Of a stretch of DNA of 64,000 nucleotides, positions 22,001-34,000 are shown one piece after another. This DNA is from Anthonomus grandis grandis. Lineage: Eukaryota > Arthropoda > Insecta > Coleoptera > Curculionidae. The position numbers were made by a program, and so were the translations under genes. How positions within the stretch are numbered: position 1 is the first letter of the stretch; each line of letters starts with the position of its first letter. Under the pieces are notes generated by a model. That model made no database searches. It was not told where the DNA came from and saw only the letters and a program-made list of their open reading frames with translations. The DNA lies in the NCBI RefSeq assembly GCF_022605725.1, contig NC_065563.1, forward strand, positions 8,210,518-8,274,517. The letters are read 5' to 3'.

Positions 22001-25000
22001 GGGGTCTTATAGATCATCGTCAACATGGATTTATGAAAGGTAGATCTACCACCACAAACTTAGTTTGTCTTACAGAACATATATCTGAGTCAATAAATGC
22101 CAGGTTGACGTTATTTATACAGACGAAGGCTTTTGACCGTCTGGATCATGGTATTCTTCTAAATAATCTTGACCAAAACTACGGTTTTTCTTCTCACCTA
22201 ATACACTTTTTTAGCTCTTATCTTACGGGTCGTCTTCAGCACGTGGAACGTTATGGCCGTAGTTCGGCTCAGATAGTTTCAAGGTCTGGAGTTCCACAGG
22301 GCTCCATATTGGGGCCGCTCTTCTTCAACACATTTATTAATAGTATATCGGGACAGCTCACTGTAAATAGTTTGTTATATGCGGATGATACTAAATTGTA
22401 TTATGGCAGCAATAGTATCTTAGATTGTATGGAATTGCAAAATAATATTAATCTCCTCAATGCATGGTGCAAAAATAACAATCTTCCTCTTAATGATGCC
22501 AAGTGTAAAGTTGTTTCTTACTCTTTGAAGAAAAACCTGTTTATATATGACTATACTATGGGCAGTGAGACTGTCCCGAGATCAACGGAGTTCAAGGATT
22601 TGGGGGTGACATTCGACAGCACTCTTTCCTTTCAGCCACACATTCAGGACATTGTTAATCGGAGCTACAGAATGCTGGGTTTTGTCATTAGGAACGCACA
22701 TGGCTTTAATAATATCTTTAGTCTTAAAATTTTGTATTTTTCTTATGCGAGATCAATACTGGAATATGCTTCTTCTGTGTGGTCACCATTTTATATGAAT
22801 CATATACATAAACTAGAAAATGTTCAGCGTAAATTCTTAAAGTTCCTTTCATATAAATGTGACGGAGTGTACCCAGAAATTGGTTTTTCACATCAACGCC
22901 TACTAGAAAGGTACTCCTTTAATAGTCTTGAGGAGAGGCGAAAATCTGCTGATCTGAAATTTTTATTTAAACTTCTTAATAATAAAATTGATTCGCCAGA
23001 CTTATTACGACATGTAAATCTTCATGTGCCCCGTATATCATCTAGAAATTCTGACACATTTTACCTATCTAGACCTAGAACGAATATTTGTAAATATTCT
23101 CCAATGCGTAGAGCATGTGGCACTTTTAATTCTGTTCAGGATCAATGTGACATATTCAACTGCAGCTTGTCCGAAATTAAAAGAGTGCGCTTTTCCTAGA
23201 TAGTAGACATAAACAAAATTATTTTTTATTCAAGTATTGTATAATATTGTAGGAAACTATTGCTATTAATAATGTATTCTTTTTTTTTTCTCTAGTTTTG
23301 GATTGTAATTTGTATAATATTGTATTTTTTTCCCCCACTCAATAATTGGAATTTTTTCTGTGGAGTGGTGTAATTAAAATAAAATAAAAATAAAATTACA
23401 TAGAAATATGCTAATATTAACAAAATGATAAAAGTAATTATTTTGACTTATAAAACATCAAAAACATCAAATTATACCCGTAATTCATCCTCTTCAGGGA
23501 CTTCAGTGGCTAATTCATCTTCATCCACTTCGTTTGGCGCTAAATCTTCACCTGGTTCATCAAAGGCATTTTCATCCTTTATAGCTGTAACATAATACTG
23601 AAGCCTTGGATTTTCTTGCCACTTTACTCCAAAGTGAAGTGTTAACAATTTGTTAACGTTTTGTAATTTTATCTGCTTAACATTTTCCTTTACACCTAAT
23701 TCTTTTGGTCTTATAGAAAGAACAGACTTTCCTTTTTTAAAAATGCTGGAATTTGTTCCTAGATCATTTTTATAAAATTGTTCGCCTCTTAATACAACAG
23801 TTCCTGTATTATTACGAGATAAAATGAAACGTTTGGTCGGGGCAAATGAGAAGTGCCAGCTTTGAAGAGATTTAAAGTCCTTTTCAGACGTTTCTTTCCA
23901 ATCAAAGACAGTAAAATCCTTTAAAGGTTGTAGTACAGTACCAAATCTTGCAAAAATATTTAAATACTCCTCTGGGTCTAATATAGATTCTTCCTTATTT
24001 ACAATACGTTCAATATTTCCAAAGACTCTATCCGGAGGTATATAAGAGTGTATTGGTACTGGAAATGTTATAATAATATTTTTTAATGACATCGGAGCCT
24101 CACTAAAAAACTTAATCAACATGCCTAACATGGATCGATTCTTGTTTTGCCCCCCGCAACCGTCGCAGAAAAGGCGTACAGATTGTATACCTGGAAAAAA
24201 TATTAATTAAAATGTTTAAAAGATTAAAATCATTTTAGGTCATACCTGCTAAATTTAGGAGTTGAAGTCGATGATAAACACGCGAAACAATCTCATTAGA
24301 CCCCTTTGGACGTTCTATTTCATTCCAAGTGTAAATAAAAGTGTTTTCTGGTGTCTGTTTTGATTTGGAAGTGTAAATAGTTAAGTTGTACTGATAAAGC
24401 TGCCTACTAAAATAGGTTTGCTGGTCTGGAATTTTAGGCAAAACCATATTTTTTTGACAGTCAAAAGACAAGGTAATCTCATATTCCCTATTTCGCCGAA
24501 GCATTTTATGGATGCGACTAGCTGCCATTACGTCTATTTTTTCCTTTTGTGTCTTGGCTTGTCGAATTTGAACCCCCAAATTTAGACAACGAGTGCATAC
24601 ATCTGTCGCAGGGCTGGCAAAGCTAATATTAAATTTTTGTACAAAAATTTGTCTGAAAAACTCGTAGTTTACTAAATTTTCCGGGTTTTTTGATCTATAT
24701 AACTTCCAAAGTTTTTTTATATTTAAACTACTTGGCATGTACTGTTTTGTCACACTTCCGTTTCGGCAGTAGTGAGACTGTAGTGGATTCAATCCTTTAA
24801 GAAATGCAACCACGGCTTGTTTTTTGACAAGATATTTTCGGCTTCTACTAGTCAACCAAAGTGTCTTCGCCTCTGAGATGCGCAAATAAGGAAGTGAAAG
24901 AGTCAGGGTGCGAGGAAGATGCAAAACATAAAAATCAATAAATCGAGGCTCATGTACTACGTTTACATTCAGCATATTTGACGCGCTTAAAATTTTATTT

Positions 25001-28000
25001 AATTTTTGTTTTAATTAAATTATATTATGAATAGTAAATGAACGCATGAATTTATATATTTACCAATATACAGCGTGTCCCAAGCGTGTACCAGCCTTGA
25101 CGGAAATTACTTAGGATAAAAATTTTGAATAAATTTATAAAATAAATGAATAATTATAACAAAGGTATTTATATTACTTTATTTAATAATCCTAAATTAA
25201 ATCCAGTGTAATATTTACCAATATTTATTTATTATGTATTTCCTACATTTTGTACACATTATGTATGGATACATATATATTCAATTATATACATATAATT
25301 AATACATTATAAATAAATTTATATAGACATAATACATAAAAAATGTTCTTATTATAAAATGAAATTATGTTATGTAAATGGTAAAAAATGCAATATACCT
25401 ATTTAATATTTCATTAATAAATTTATACAAAAAAAATTACAAATTAAGGTACGTTTTATCATCAACTGTTAGATTCTTATTTTCCACAGCTTGTTCTTCA
25501 ACATTATCAGTAAGTTCGTCTATTCCAGATAAGTCACTTTCTGGTTTATCCGACTCATTAGAGTAATCACTGACCGTTTCAATATCGTTAAGGTTAATTA
25601 TAACCTTTTCTATGGCTATATCAATTATAGGTTCCTTTAAAATAAATTATTTTTCAAATCGTTTTGCTCGTTCACATCTTGATTTCCATTCGTCAATAGA
25701 GAATTCTCTAAAGAAATCATCACAATGTTTATTTACCTCATTGAAATTAAAATTAACATTTTTTTTTGGCAACGAATTGTTTTAATTCAGCCCAAACCAA
25801 TTCAATGGGATTAAGGTCTGGATGGTATGGAGGTAATCTTAGCACATCTTGACCTTTTGCATTGAAAAGCTCGTCTATTTCATATCGTTTATATTTGGGT
25901 TTATGCAGTTTTATTAAATGGTATAGTTGCGGCTTTAACATGTTATCGTCATATGATATACCCCTTAAACGCAACCATTGTTGCATTTCTACTTTTTTTG
26001 TTATTGTTGTTGGTGCTTTATCTATTTGCTTATTGTTGTATGGAGCATTGTCAATTACCACAACAGACCTTTGTTTTAGGTTTGGAATGAGATTGCTTCA
26101 AATTGCTTCAAATTTATTCCATCGAAAACCGATTTTATGCATTTCCTTACGCAGAGTCTCTTTACATCCTTGATACCCAGTATCTGCGACATATTGCATG
26201 CACTGTTTTTAATCAAGGAACTGTCTTCTCTGTGAAATGGTGGTTAATGATGTTTCTTCGCAAAATCTATATCCTAAATCTGCGTCGTCCAAGCGAATTT
26301 TAATTTTGGTATTTTTATTAGTTCTTTTAGGTGTTGAAAACGATGCTGATTGACCTGATGTAACCAATGTTGCCTCTTTTTTAATTCGTCGAAAACTTCT
26401 AATTTATACCCCTGTTGCTGCTGCGACGCGTTCTTAAATCTATAAAAAAAAAGTTAATTTATAAATCTGCCGCACATAGGTACATACCTATGTACATATG
26501 TACCTACATTATAAATTTATAAATACATTATATAAACTGACAATTTCCTTAAATCAAAAGTAGCAAAACAATAAACCTTACAAAGCAAAACTAAATTGTT
26601 GATGCTCTAATCTTAAAAAATATTTTTTGGATGGTTCTAAAAAAATCATAGCTTTTGACTCATGTGAATTGTTGACCTCGTCTGAAAAAGGTGCTGTGAA
26701 AATATTTTTCCAAAATACGTGCATCGAAAACTTAGTTTTCCATACCTGCATGATGTATTCCATACATGATGTATTTTGGATAAGCGAAACGAAAATGGAT
26801 GTTTTTTAGCCGGTCTTATGACAATAAAAAAAGCGGGTGAAAAAATAAAATGTTACCATAGCAACGCATAAAACACTTTTTATCATTTTCACATTTTTAT
26901 CATTTGAAAGTGACCGTCTTAGTCAAAATCAAATTCACAATTTAAAAAATTATCAAAACAACCTTTACAAATTTAATCCAAACTTTGATGCCCTTATAAA
27001 AAATACCGTACATTTCGCGGTACAATAATAATAAGTTAAGTTAATGTAATAATAATAAGTTAATGGTATTAAATACATACATACCTTTTCGAGAGGAATT
27101 GAAACTTCTCCAGCTACAGCTTCTGCTTGCATAAAATTTAACAAATTGCTAATTATTTACCGACTTTGACCGGTAAGAACTTTATTTTTTAAACTAGTTT
27201 GAAAAGGCATTTTGAACTATAAAAGTTTTAATATCGCCTCACAAAATATTAATAAAGATTTACTGCCGAGTGAGTATAGGTATTGCGAAGTAAATCATGT
27301 GAACACTACGAGAACACCACTTTAAATGAGCTCCCGTCGGTTTTGTCACCGCGCATTCAAATCTCAGAGGCCAAGACACTTTGGTCGACTAGTAGTATCG
27401 CCACCTCGTAACTCACTTGGCAAGTCTCCACTGTACAAGTATTTTCTGCAGATATTTTGCAAACGGAATTTAGATTCAGATAAACAACGAATAATAGTTT
27501 TTTGACAAACTTGCATTTTTAAGTATCATCCATCTCTTTTGGTTTGTATAAAATATTTAATTGCAACGGATTTTCGAAATTTTGTTTCATGGACTACAGG
27601 CTTTCGATTTTTCTTTGGTAATTTAGCTGAACAATTTTTCAGTAAAAACATATCTTGATTAACTTTATCTTTCGATTTATAAAAGAATGAAATTTTCTTA
27701 TATCTTGCATTGTTATTGCACATTGGTAACAAGAATTAGCAAGATGCTTACAATCGGGCATTTTGGGTAATGACTTAGGCGTGTGCCTAAAATTACCAAA
27801 AAAATTGTTGTTAATAAGTAAAAATTAAAAAAAAAATCTGCAAACTTACCTAGCTGCTTTTTTTATGTTTTTCTTCCAAGATGGCTCATTTCGTAACTTT
27901 TTTCTTCCTTTACCGTACACTACTTCTTCAACAGGGACACTACCTGCCTTTTAACTATCTTCCAAATTCATTTTTATTTATAAATACAAATAATATTATC

Positions 28001-31000
28001 TTCTGTAAGCACACTTAAGTATTTAAGTAAAATAAACAAACATACGTGTGAATTACAACACTGTCGAATGCAAACAGAAACAGAATACTAAATAAAATAA
28101 TAAGACCACGTCATTTCTTTAGACATTTTTTGACCGCCAATCGCATCGCCATAGTTTAATCTGTGTATTTGGTCAGTTACGCACCTGTAATTTTATGGCG
28201 CAGAATATTTCATACCAATAAGGCAAGTTTTGGAACTGTACCTTATTCTAAGAGCTAATTTTAAAGGGGATAAGACGAGTTTTGGTAATGTTTCTTATTA
28301 TATTTAAGTTTATTTTAGTATGTAGTTTAATTATATCGCACCCTCAATGTAAAAGTAACATATCTTAAAAATTCGAGTTTTGAGATATTGCAATTTAAAA
28401 TTTTGGAAACGGATTAAATATGCTTAACATCTATTAAAAACAATAAATCTTATTTTGCTAGATTTTAATATTTATACTCAAAATAAATGTTCAAAAAGGT
28501 AGGTATTACGTTAAACAGATTATTTAGAATTTTAAATAAAGTTGGAGTAAGTACAGATATTTTTGAGATGTGGTGCTGTTTTACTAGGCAAAAATTATGT
28601 ATAACCTAAAAAAACTAACATAAAAAGGGCAAATTGTCAAAAATTAAATAAACAAAATTTTTATTCAAGGTAATACAAATAACATTTTAGAAAGTAATAC
28701 AGAACATCCCTTTGCGAAAAAAATACAAAATATAAATTTTTACTCACTTAGTAAATTCATAAAAAAAGTATTTTTTTTATGGTAATTTTTTTAAGGTCAT
28801 AAAAAAGTATGTTAGGGCTTAGGAATTAAGTTTTTTTGGCAAAGCGTTAAAAGTCCATCTTTTTCCAAACAACTAAATTTTTAGTTTTTTGGAATAAGCT
28901 GGCGACAATTTGCCACTAAATTTTCTTTTCAATTTTAGTTTTTCGTTTGCTTGATCTTAAAGAAACGTTATTTCGAACTTGTATTTCGCTGTACGGAACA
29001 TCATCTCCATATTTGTATTTAAAGAACAAACTATCAGACTTGACCTTTATTTTATCAGTATCAGTGCTAAAATTTAAAGCTATATCAGTAGATAATTTTT
29101 GAAGATCAAACATTTCAGATTGATCCATTTCTTTTACATAATAGGGTTTTCCCCTTTTTTTTTGCACCTTGAATCACAGGAATCCACTGAAAAGGGATAA
29201 AAATAATTCCACTTTTTAACAAACGTTTTTTTTTATCTATCGCCTTCATTTTGTGTATGACCTGTTACCAAAAATGTATGCGTTATTGATTGAATTTCGA
29301 GGAAAATGGATGCATATAAATACAAACTAGCAATGTACTTATTTTTATTCTGCCCGGCGCAGTTGTCAGAATAAAAAGTAACATGTTTTTCTTGGCAGTT
29401 TCATCTAGGAATTGCAGAATACAACTTCCAATTTCATTTGCACCGCGCTTTGCAATATTCTCTGACCAAACGTAGCATGAACCCTCTTTGCTACCAATAT
29501 TAAAAATTGTGAAATTGTATGTCGCCAATTTACTTGTAACAAAAGTCTGAGACTTGTGAGCAAGGTGTGGTAAGGACGGACTGTAAATCATAGACAGCTA
29601 CAACTTTAGTTGAATCTTGTAAGGCATTTGACACATCAATTTCTTTTTCTTGTCGAGCTTTATTTTTGTTATCAATGTGTTTGTCGTATTAACTTTGAAG
29701 CTGAACTTTTTCTTCAGAAGAATAATTGGCATACCTTTCGCAGGTATTGCATTGGTCTTTTTTTGGTTGGTGCCATCCAATATTGTATTCAAAGTTAAAG
29801 ATTTGTTCATAAATGCACGGCTTGACAAAAGGTTTGTTTGCCTCTTCACATTCACGTTTATAGTCACGGTATAGCGTCGCAAGTGTTAGACTTCCTTCTA
29901 TAAAGGTTCTTGTTGTGTTTGTTGTCGAAAAAATGAGATTCTACTAATGACCCAATATGTTTTCTTACGCCGGCCTTTAATGCAGGGTCCAGTTTTTTAT
30001 GATTCCCGTGTTTACCACGTAGATCACTGCTAACAATTTTTTTTATCACTGGTTTTTTTAAGAGCCTTTTGAATGGTAGTATCATCAATGTTTAAAGTGC
30101 TCATAAAAAACTTCTTGCAAACTCGAATTTTTTCATTGTTGATGTCAAAATAATAGGCTTGTGTGCAGTTCTTTCTTTGACTATTTTCCTTTAAATACTG
30201 GTATTTAGGCTTAATTGGATTGCATTAATTGTCGCCCAACTCCCTAAAGGATGTAAGAATTTCCTTTCTTAAATTTTCCGATATTTTTGTAATGCATTTT
30301 TGTTTACATTTCTCAGTACATGGAGTTTGTAGGAAACGTGCTGGGACTTCTTTTTTTTTAGATGTTAAGTAGCTTTCACCTAAATTTCGTTTTTGCTTTC
30401 TTATGAAGCGGGGCCAATTTTCTTTACTTCGCTTTCTCTTTCTAGATTTTTCTTTCGCTTTTCTCTCTCTAGAATTTCCATCCTCTCTCATTATTATTAT
30501 TTAAAAGAGTGTGTTCTTGTTCCAAACTATCATCTGATTCAAACTCTTCCTCTGGATTATAATCAGGATCTTTAACTAAGGCATCCTTATCTTTCAAAGG
30601 TATTTGGGGATTAATTTCTTCATGATCAGCAATGGGATGGGCGGGATCACTGACTGGAATTAACCCATCATCACCGTAATTGCATATTAGTGATGACAAT
30701 GCAGCACATTGTTTGCTTTGTATATTAAAATTTGTAGGTTCATATTCAGCCATTGATATAACAACAGGAGCTGACATTATTGCTTCATTTAAATCAACAA
30801 ACTGAAAATTATTGGCTGTATCAGATGAATCCACCTAAAAAAGATACAATCTAATAATCTACATTGCATATTTTATTTAAAGTTGGTGCATACCATGATT
30901 TCTGTTGTGAAAACTTGTGGAATTAGTACTATCAGTGCTGATTTGCGGTTGGTCGTGTATGAAAAAGCACTAATAGTACATTAAAAAAAAACAAAACAAA

Positions 31001-34000
31001 AAAAAAGAATTTATTTACAAAATAACTTACTAACTTACCTCTGGTTTTTTCTCCAAAATATCAAACATCTTAACACGATTTGACATCATGATTTCAATAT
31101 TAATTGCACAAATTACCCAAAATTAAAACACAAGATAATGCCTCTTAAGTCAGAGAGCATAAGTAATTATACTAAAGTAAGTCATTATACCAAAAACTCA
31201 AATTCGGTAAAAAGTGACAAAACGAGTTTTGGAAATCGATAACTCATTTAGTTACGCTTTCAAAACGATTTTATATTTTTCCGATTTTGAAATATTTGGA
31301 AAAAATCAAAAAAATGCATTTTTAAAAAAGGCCTGTATTTTTTTAATTTAACGTATTTTTAAAATCTGTAAAAAGATTATTAGGACAACTTTTTAACGAC
31401 GACGTATACCTGAATTCAGTTTATGTTTTCGTCGTTTCGGTTCTAAGATTCCATCCTCAACTTCTTCTTTTTTTATGGTGGCCATTTTGTTTTTCGCTAA
31501 ATCAAAAAGATCTTTTTTTCCCTTTAAAATGATGTATAACACTTTATGAAAATATTTTATGTTTACGTCAAAAAATTAAATAGTTTATTTTTCGCTGAGT
31601 TGGCCATGACTTTTATTAGTTTGTCGTACACACAATTTTTATTAACTTACTAACTTGATAACTTATACTTTTACGTAATTTCTAAATAAAACAATAAACT
31701 ACTTGTAACAATATTATTAAATTAAACTATTCAAAACGACGGCCATTTTTGTTAAAACATTTTTTACATTTCTTTAAAACACTTCTACTTACCTGGCGCA
31801 GGGTGTTTTTATTTATATTATTTAAGACATTCCGAACCCCATTCTCTAGTTGTTTAAAAGTCGCAGGAGGTTCAAACTTCGTAAACTTAATTTTTATTAC
31901 GAGCCCTAACAACTATATATTGGGACAAACTAAAATACACATGTAATTTAATTTTTAATATACTTCTATTTTTTAAACTTTTTTTTTAATGTAATATTGT
32001 TTAAACAGTTAATTAATAACAAAATCGATTCATTAGGAACGCAAAAGCACAAAATATCTATTCTAACACACCAAATTATTTAAAAAATGCTAATATTGGG
32101 TGGCAACTAAATAATGGGACAGTATCAAGTCACAAGTTAAAAATGATACCAGATAAGACAAGTTGGCTGCAAAAACAATTAATAAACAATGTTGTCAGGG
32201 ACGACAGACACTTCTTTATTAATTAAAATGGTGCGTGGTATCTCGACAAATTCAAAAATTCGCGAGTTGGTGGTTAAAAATTATTCCCGAAACAAATGAA
32301 TACGTGAAGTGGCGGATGAACTAAATTTTCATAAAAGTACTGTGTTTAATATAATAAAGCATTATGGGGAAACTGGAGGAATTTTACATAAGAAAAGGAA
32401 TAGCCCAGGTCGCCCAAAATTAGTTTTTGATAGGGATAAAATATTGCTTGTTAAATTATGCAAAAAAGGTCGAAGAAATACGGTACGGCAGGTAACGGCA
32501 GAATGGAATCATGAAACTGGGCATAATTTGTCAAGAGAATGTTGTCGCAAGTGGATTCATAAATGCGGATTGAAGGTTTATAAGGTTATTGCAGATCTTA
32601 CATTAAACAACAAACTTTTTTAATACATTTTTTCTTATAGGCAAAGGAAAAACCGCTTTTAACAGCAAAACAAAAGAAAGCCAGGCTGATATGGGCAAAA
32701 TCTAAATTGTCCTGGTCAGTAGAAGATTGGTCCCGCGTAATTTTTAGCGATGAATCAAAATTCGACGTATGTGTTGGTGATTACCGAAAACGTGTGATTC
32801 GCACAAAAGATGAGGCTTTCCATAAGGACTGTTTAAAACGCACCGTAGAGTTTCCTAAAGGAATAATGATTTAGGGTTGCATGACACTTGAAGGATTAGG
32901 GTGTTTTGAGTTTATAGAGGGCACCGTAAATGCTGCAAAATATCAACAAATTCTACAAAATAGCCTACTTCCAAGTATCGCGAAATTAACAGTTAATGAA
33001 AATTGCATATTTCAGCAGGATGGGGCTGTTAGGGGACCACCACATAAACTGCCTTTCTTGGCCTTCTAACAGCCCAGATCCTAATGTCATTAAACAGTAT
33101 GGCATAAAATGAAACAGACATTAAGGAACAACCGTCAAAGAACATTGCCAGAACTTAAGGCCAAAATAGAGCAGATTTGGAATGAATTTACCCCCGAATA
33201 GTGTAAGGTCTTAGTCCAATCAATGCCCAAAAGAATTCAAGCAGTTATACAATCTAAGGGCGACGTTACTCCATTTTAAAAATTGAAGTTCGTGTTTGTC
33301 CCATTATTTAGTTGCCATCCAATATTAGCATTTTTTAAATAATTTGGTGTGTTAGAAGAGATATTTTGTGTTTTTGCGTAATTTACTGTTTAAACAATAT
33401 TACATTAAAAAAAGCAAGTTTAGAAAATAGAAGTATATTAAAAATTAAATTACATGTGTATTTTAGTTTGTCCCAATATATAGTTGTTAGGGCTCGTATA
33501 TTACGATACACTATTGGACAAAAGTAGAGAAACATTTAAAAGTTAGGTTTTATTTTAATATGACGGGATTAATGGAGTTCTATACATAACAATATTTTTA
33601 AAGAAATTGCACATGTTTTGTAAGCGCTCACAAAACTTTGTGCTTTTTAACTATTCGGTGAACTATAGATTTCGCCATGACGTGTAAATTTGCCCCAATC
33701 TGCGACAGAGGAGTGCATGGATTTTCTTCCAAAGAAAGCAAAACGTCAAGTTGTTCATTTTCATCTCGAGCAGGACGACCAGATTTGGCATATCTCTAAC
33801 ATGACCGAATTGTCTAAATTTAGCCCCTATTCTACTCACCACCTTTTGACATATCGGAGGACGATCAGGATGGATTTCATTGAATAATTGAGCAGCTTCT
33901 CTTTGAGTACGTGTTCTATCACCAAACCCAACCATGCACAGCATTTCTATTTTTTCTCGTTCCGTTAACTTTACCATTGTGAAAACCGCAACTTTGCTCG

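Larger units (their letters stand above)
18905..23393 (+). mobile_element. Non-LTR retrotransposon (CR1/Jockey group) with two ORFs
   Basis: It spans a 5' untranslated leader (about 18905-19157), ORF1 (19158-20264), ORF2 (about 20360-23199) and a 3' end finishing in an AAAATAAAATAAAAATAAAA tail near 23374-23393. It lies between the left end of the composite and the 3' end of gene C. The exact 5' boundary is estimated from where element sequence resumes. Confidence 0.75.
23472..27971 (-). pseudogene. Gene C: DUF7869-type putative transposase, split by a Tc1-like element
   Basis: Exon 1 starts at ATG 27971, has one in-frame stop, and reads RKKLRNEPSWKKNIKKAAR to a GTAAGT donor near 27849. The next part (about 27776-27390) has PKMPDCKHLANSCYQC and MQVCQKTIIRCLSESKF. 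After the Tc1-like insertion it continues RGGDTTSRSRKYLVKKQAVV, SHYCRNGSVTKQYMPSS, FNISFASPATDVCTRC, LSFDCQKNMVLPKIPDQQ and FIYTWNEIERPKGSNEIVS. A 52-bp intron (about 24194-24245) leads into LFCDGCGGQNKNRSMLGML and PPDRVFGNIER, ending EEDELRV at 23472. The downstream half is intact and has the cleanest GQNKN motif of the window. Confidence 0.85.
18619..31245 (-). mobile_element. Composite of Sola-like elements C and D with 4-bp TSD
   Basis: The outer ends are GAGTTATC[C/G]ATTTCCAAA, then ACTCGTTTTGTCACTTTT, inverted at 18619 and 31245. ATTT lies immediately outside both (18615-18618, 31246-31249). The 12.6-kb span holds two DUF7869 genes (C 27971-23472 and D 31089-28916), a non-LTR retrotransposon (about 18905-23393) and a Tc1-like element (24851-27389). 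Subterminal motifs with the core AGTTTTG[G/T]AACTG are at about 18822-18860 and 28214-28290. Most likely D is the outer element and C nested in or beside it; the C/D boundary near 28.3 kb is not resolved. Confidence 0.7.
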
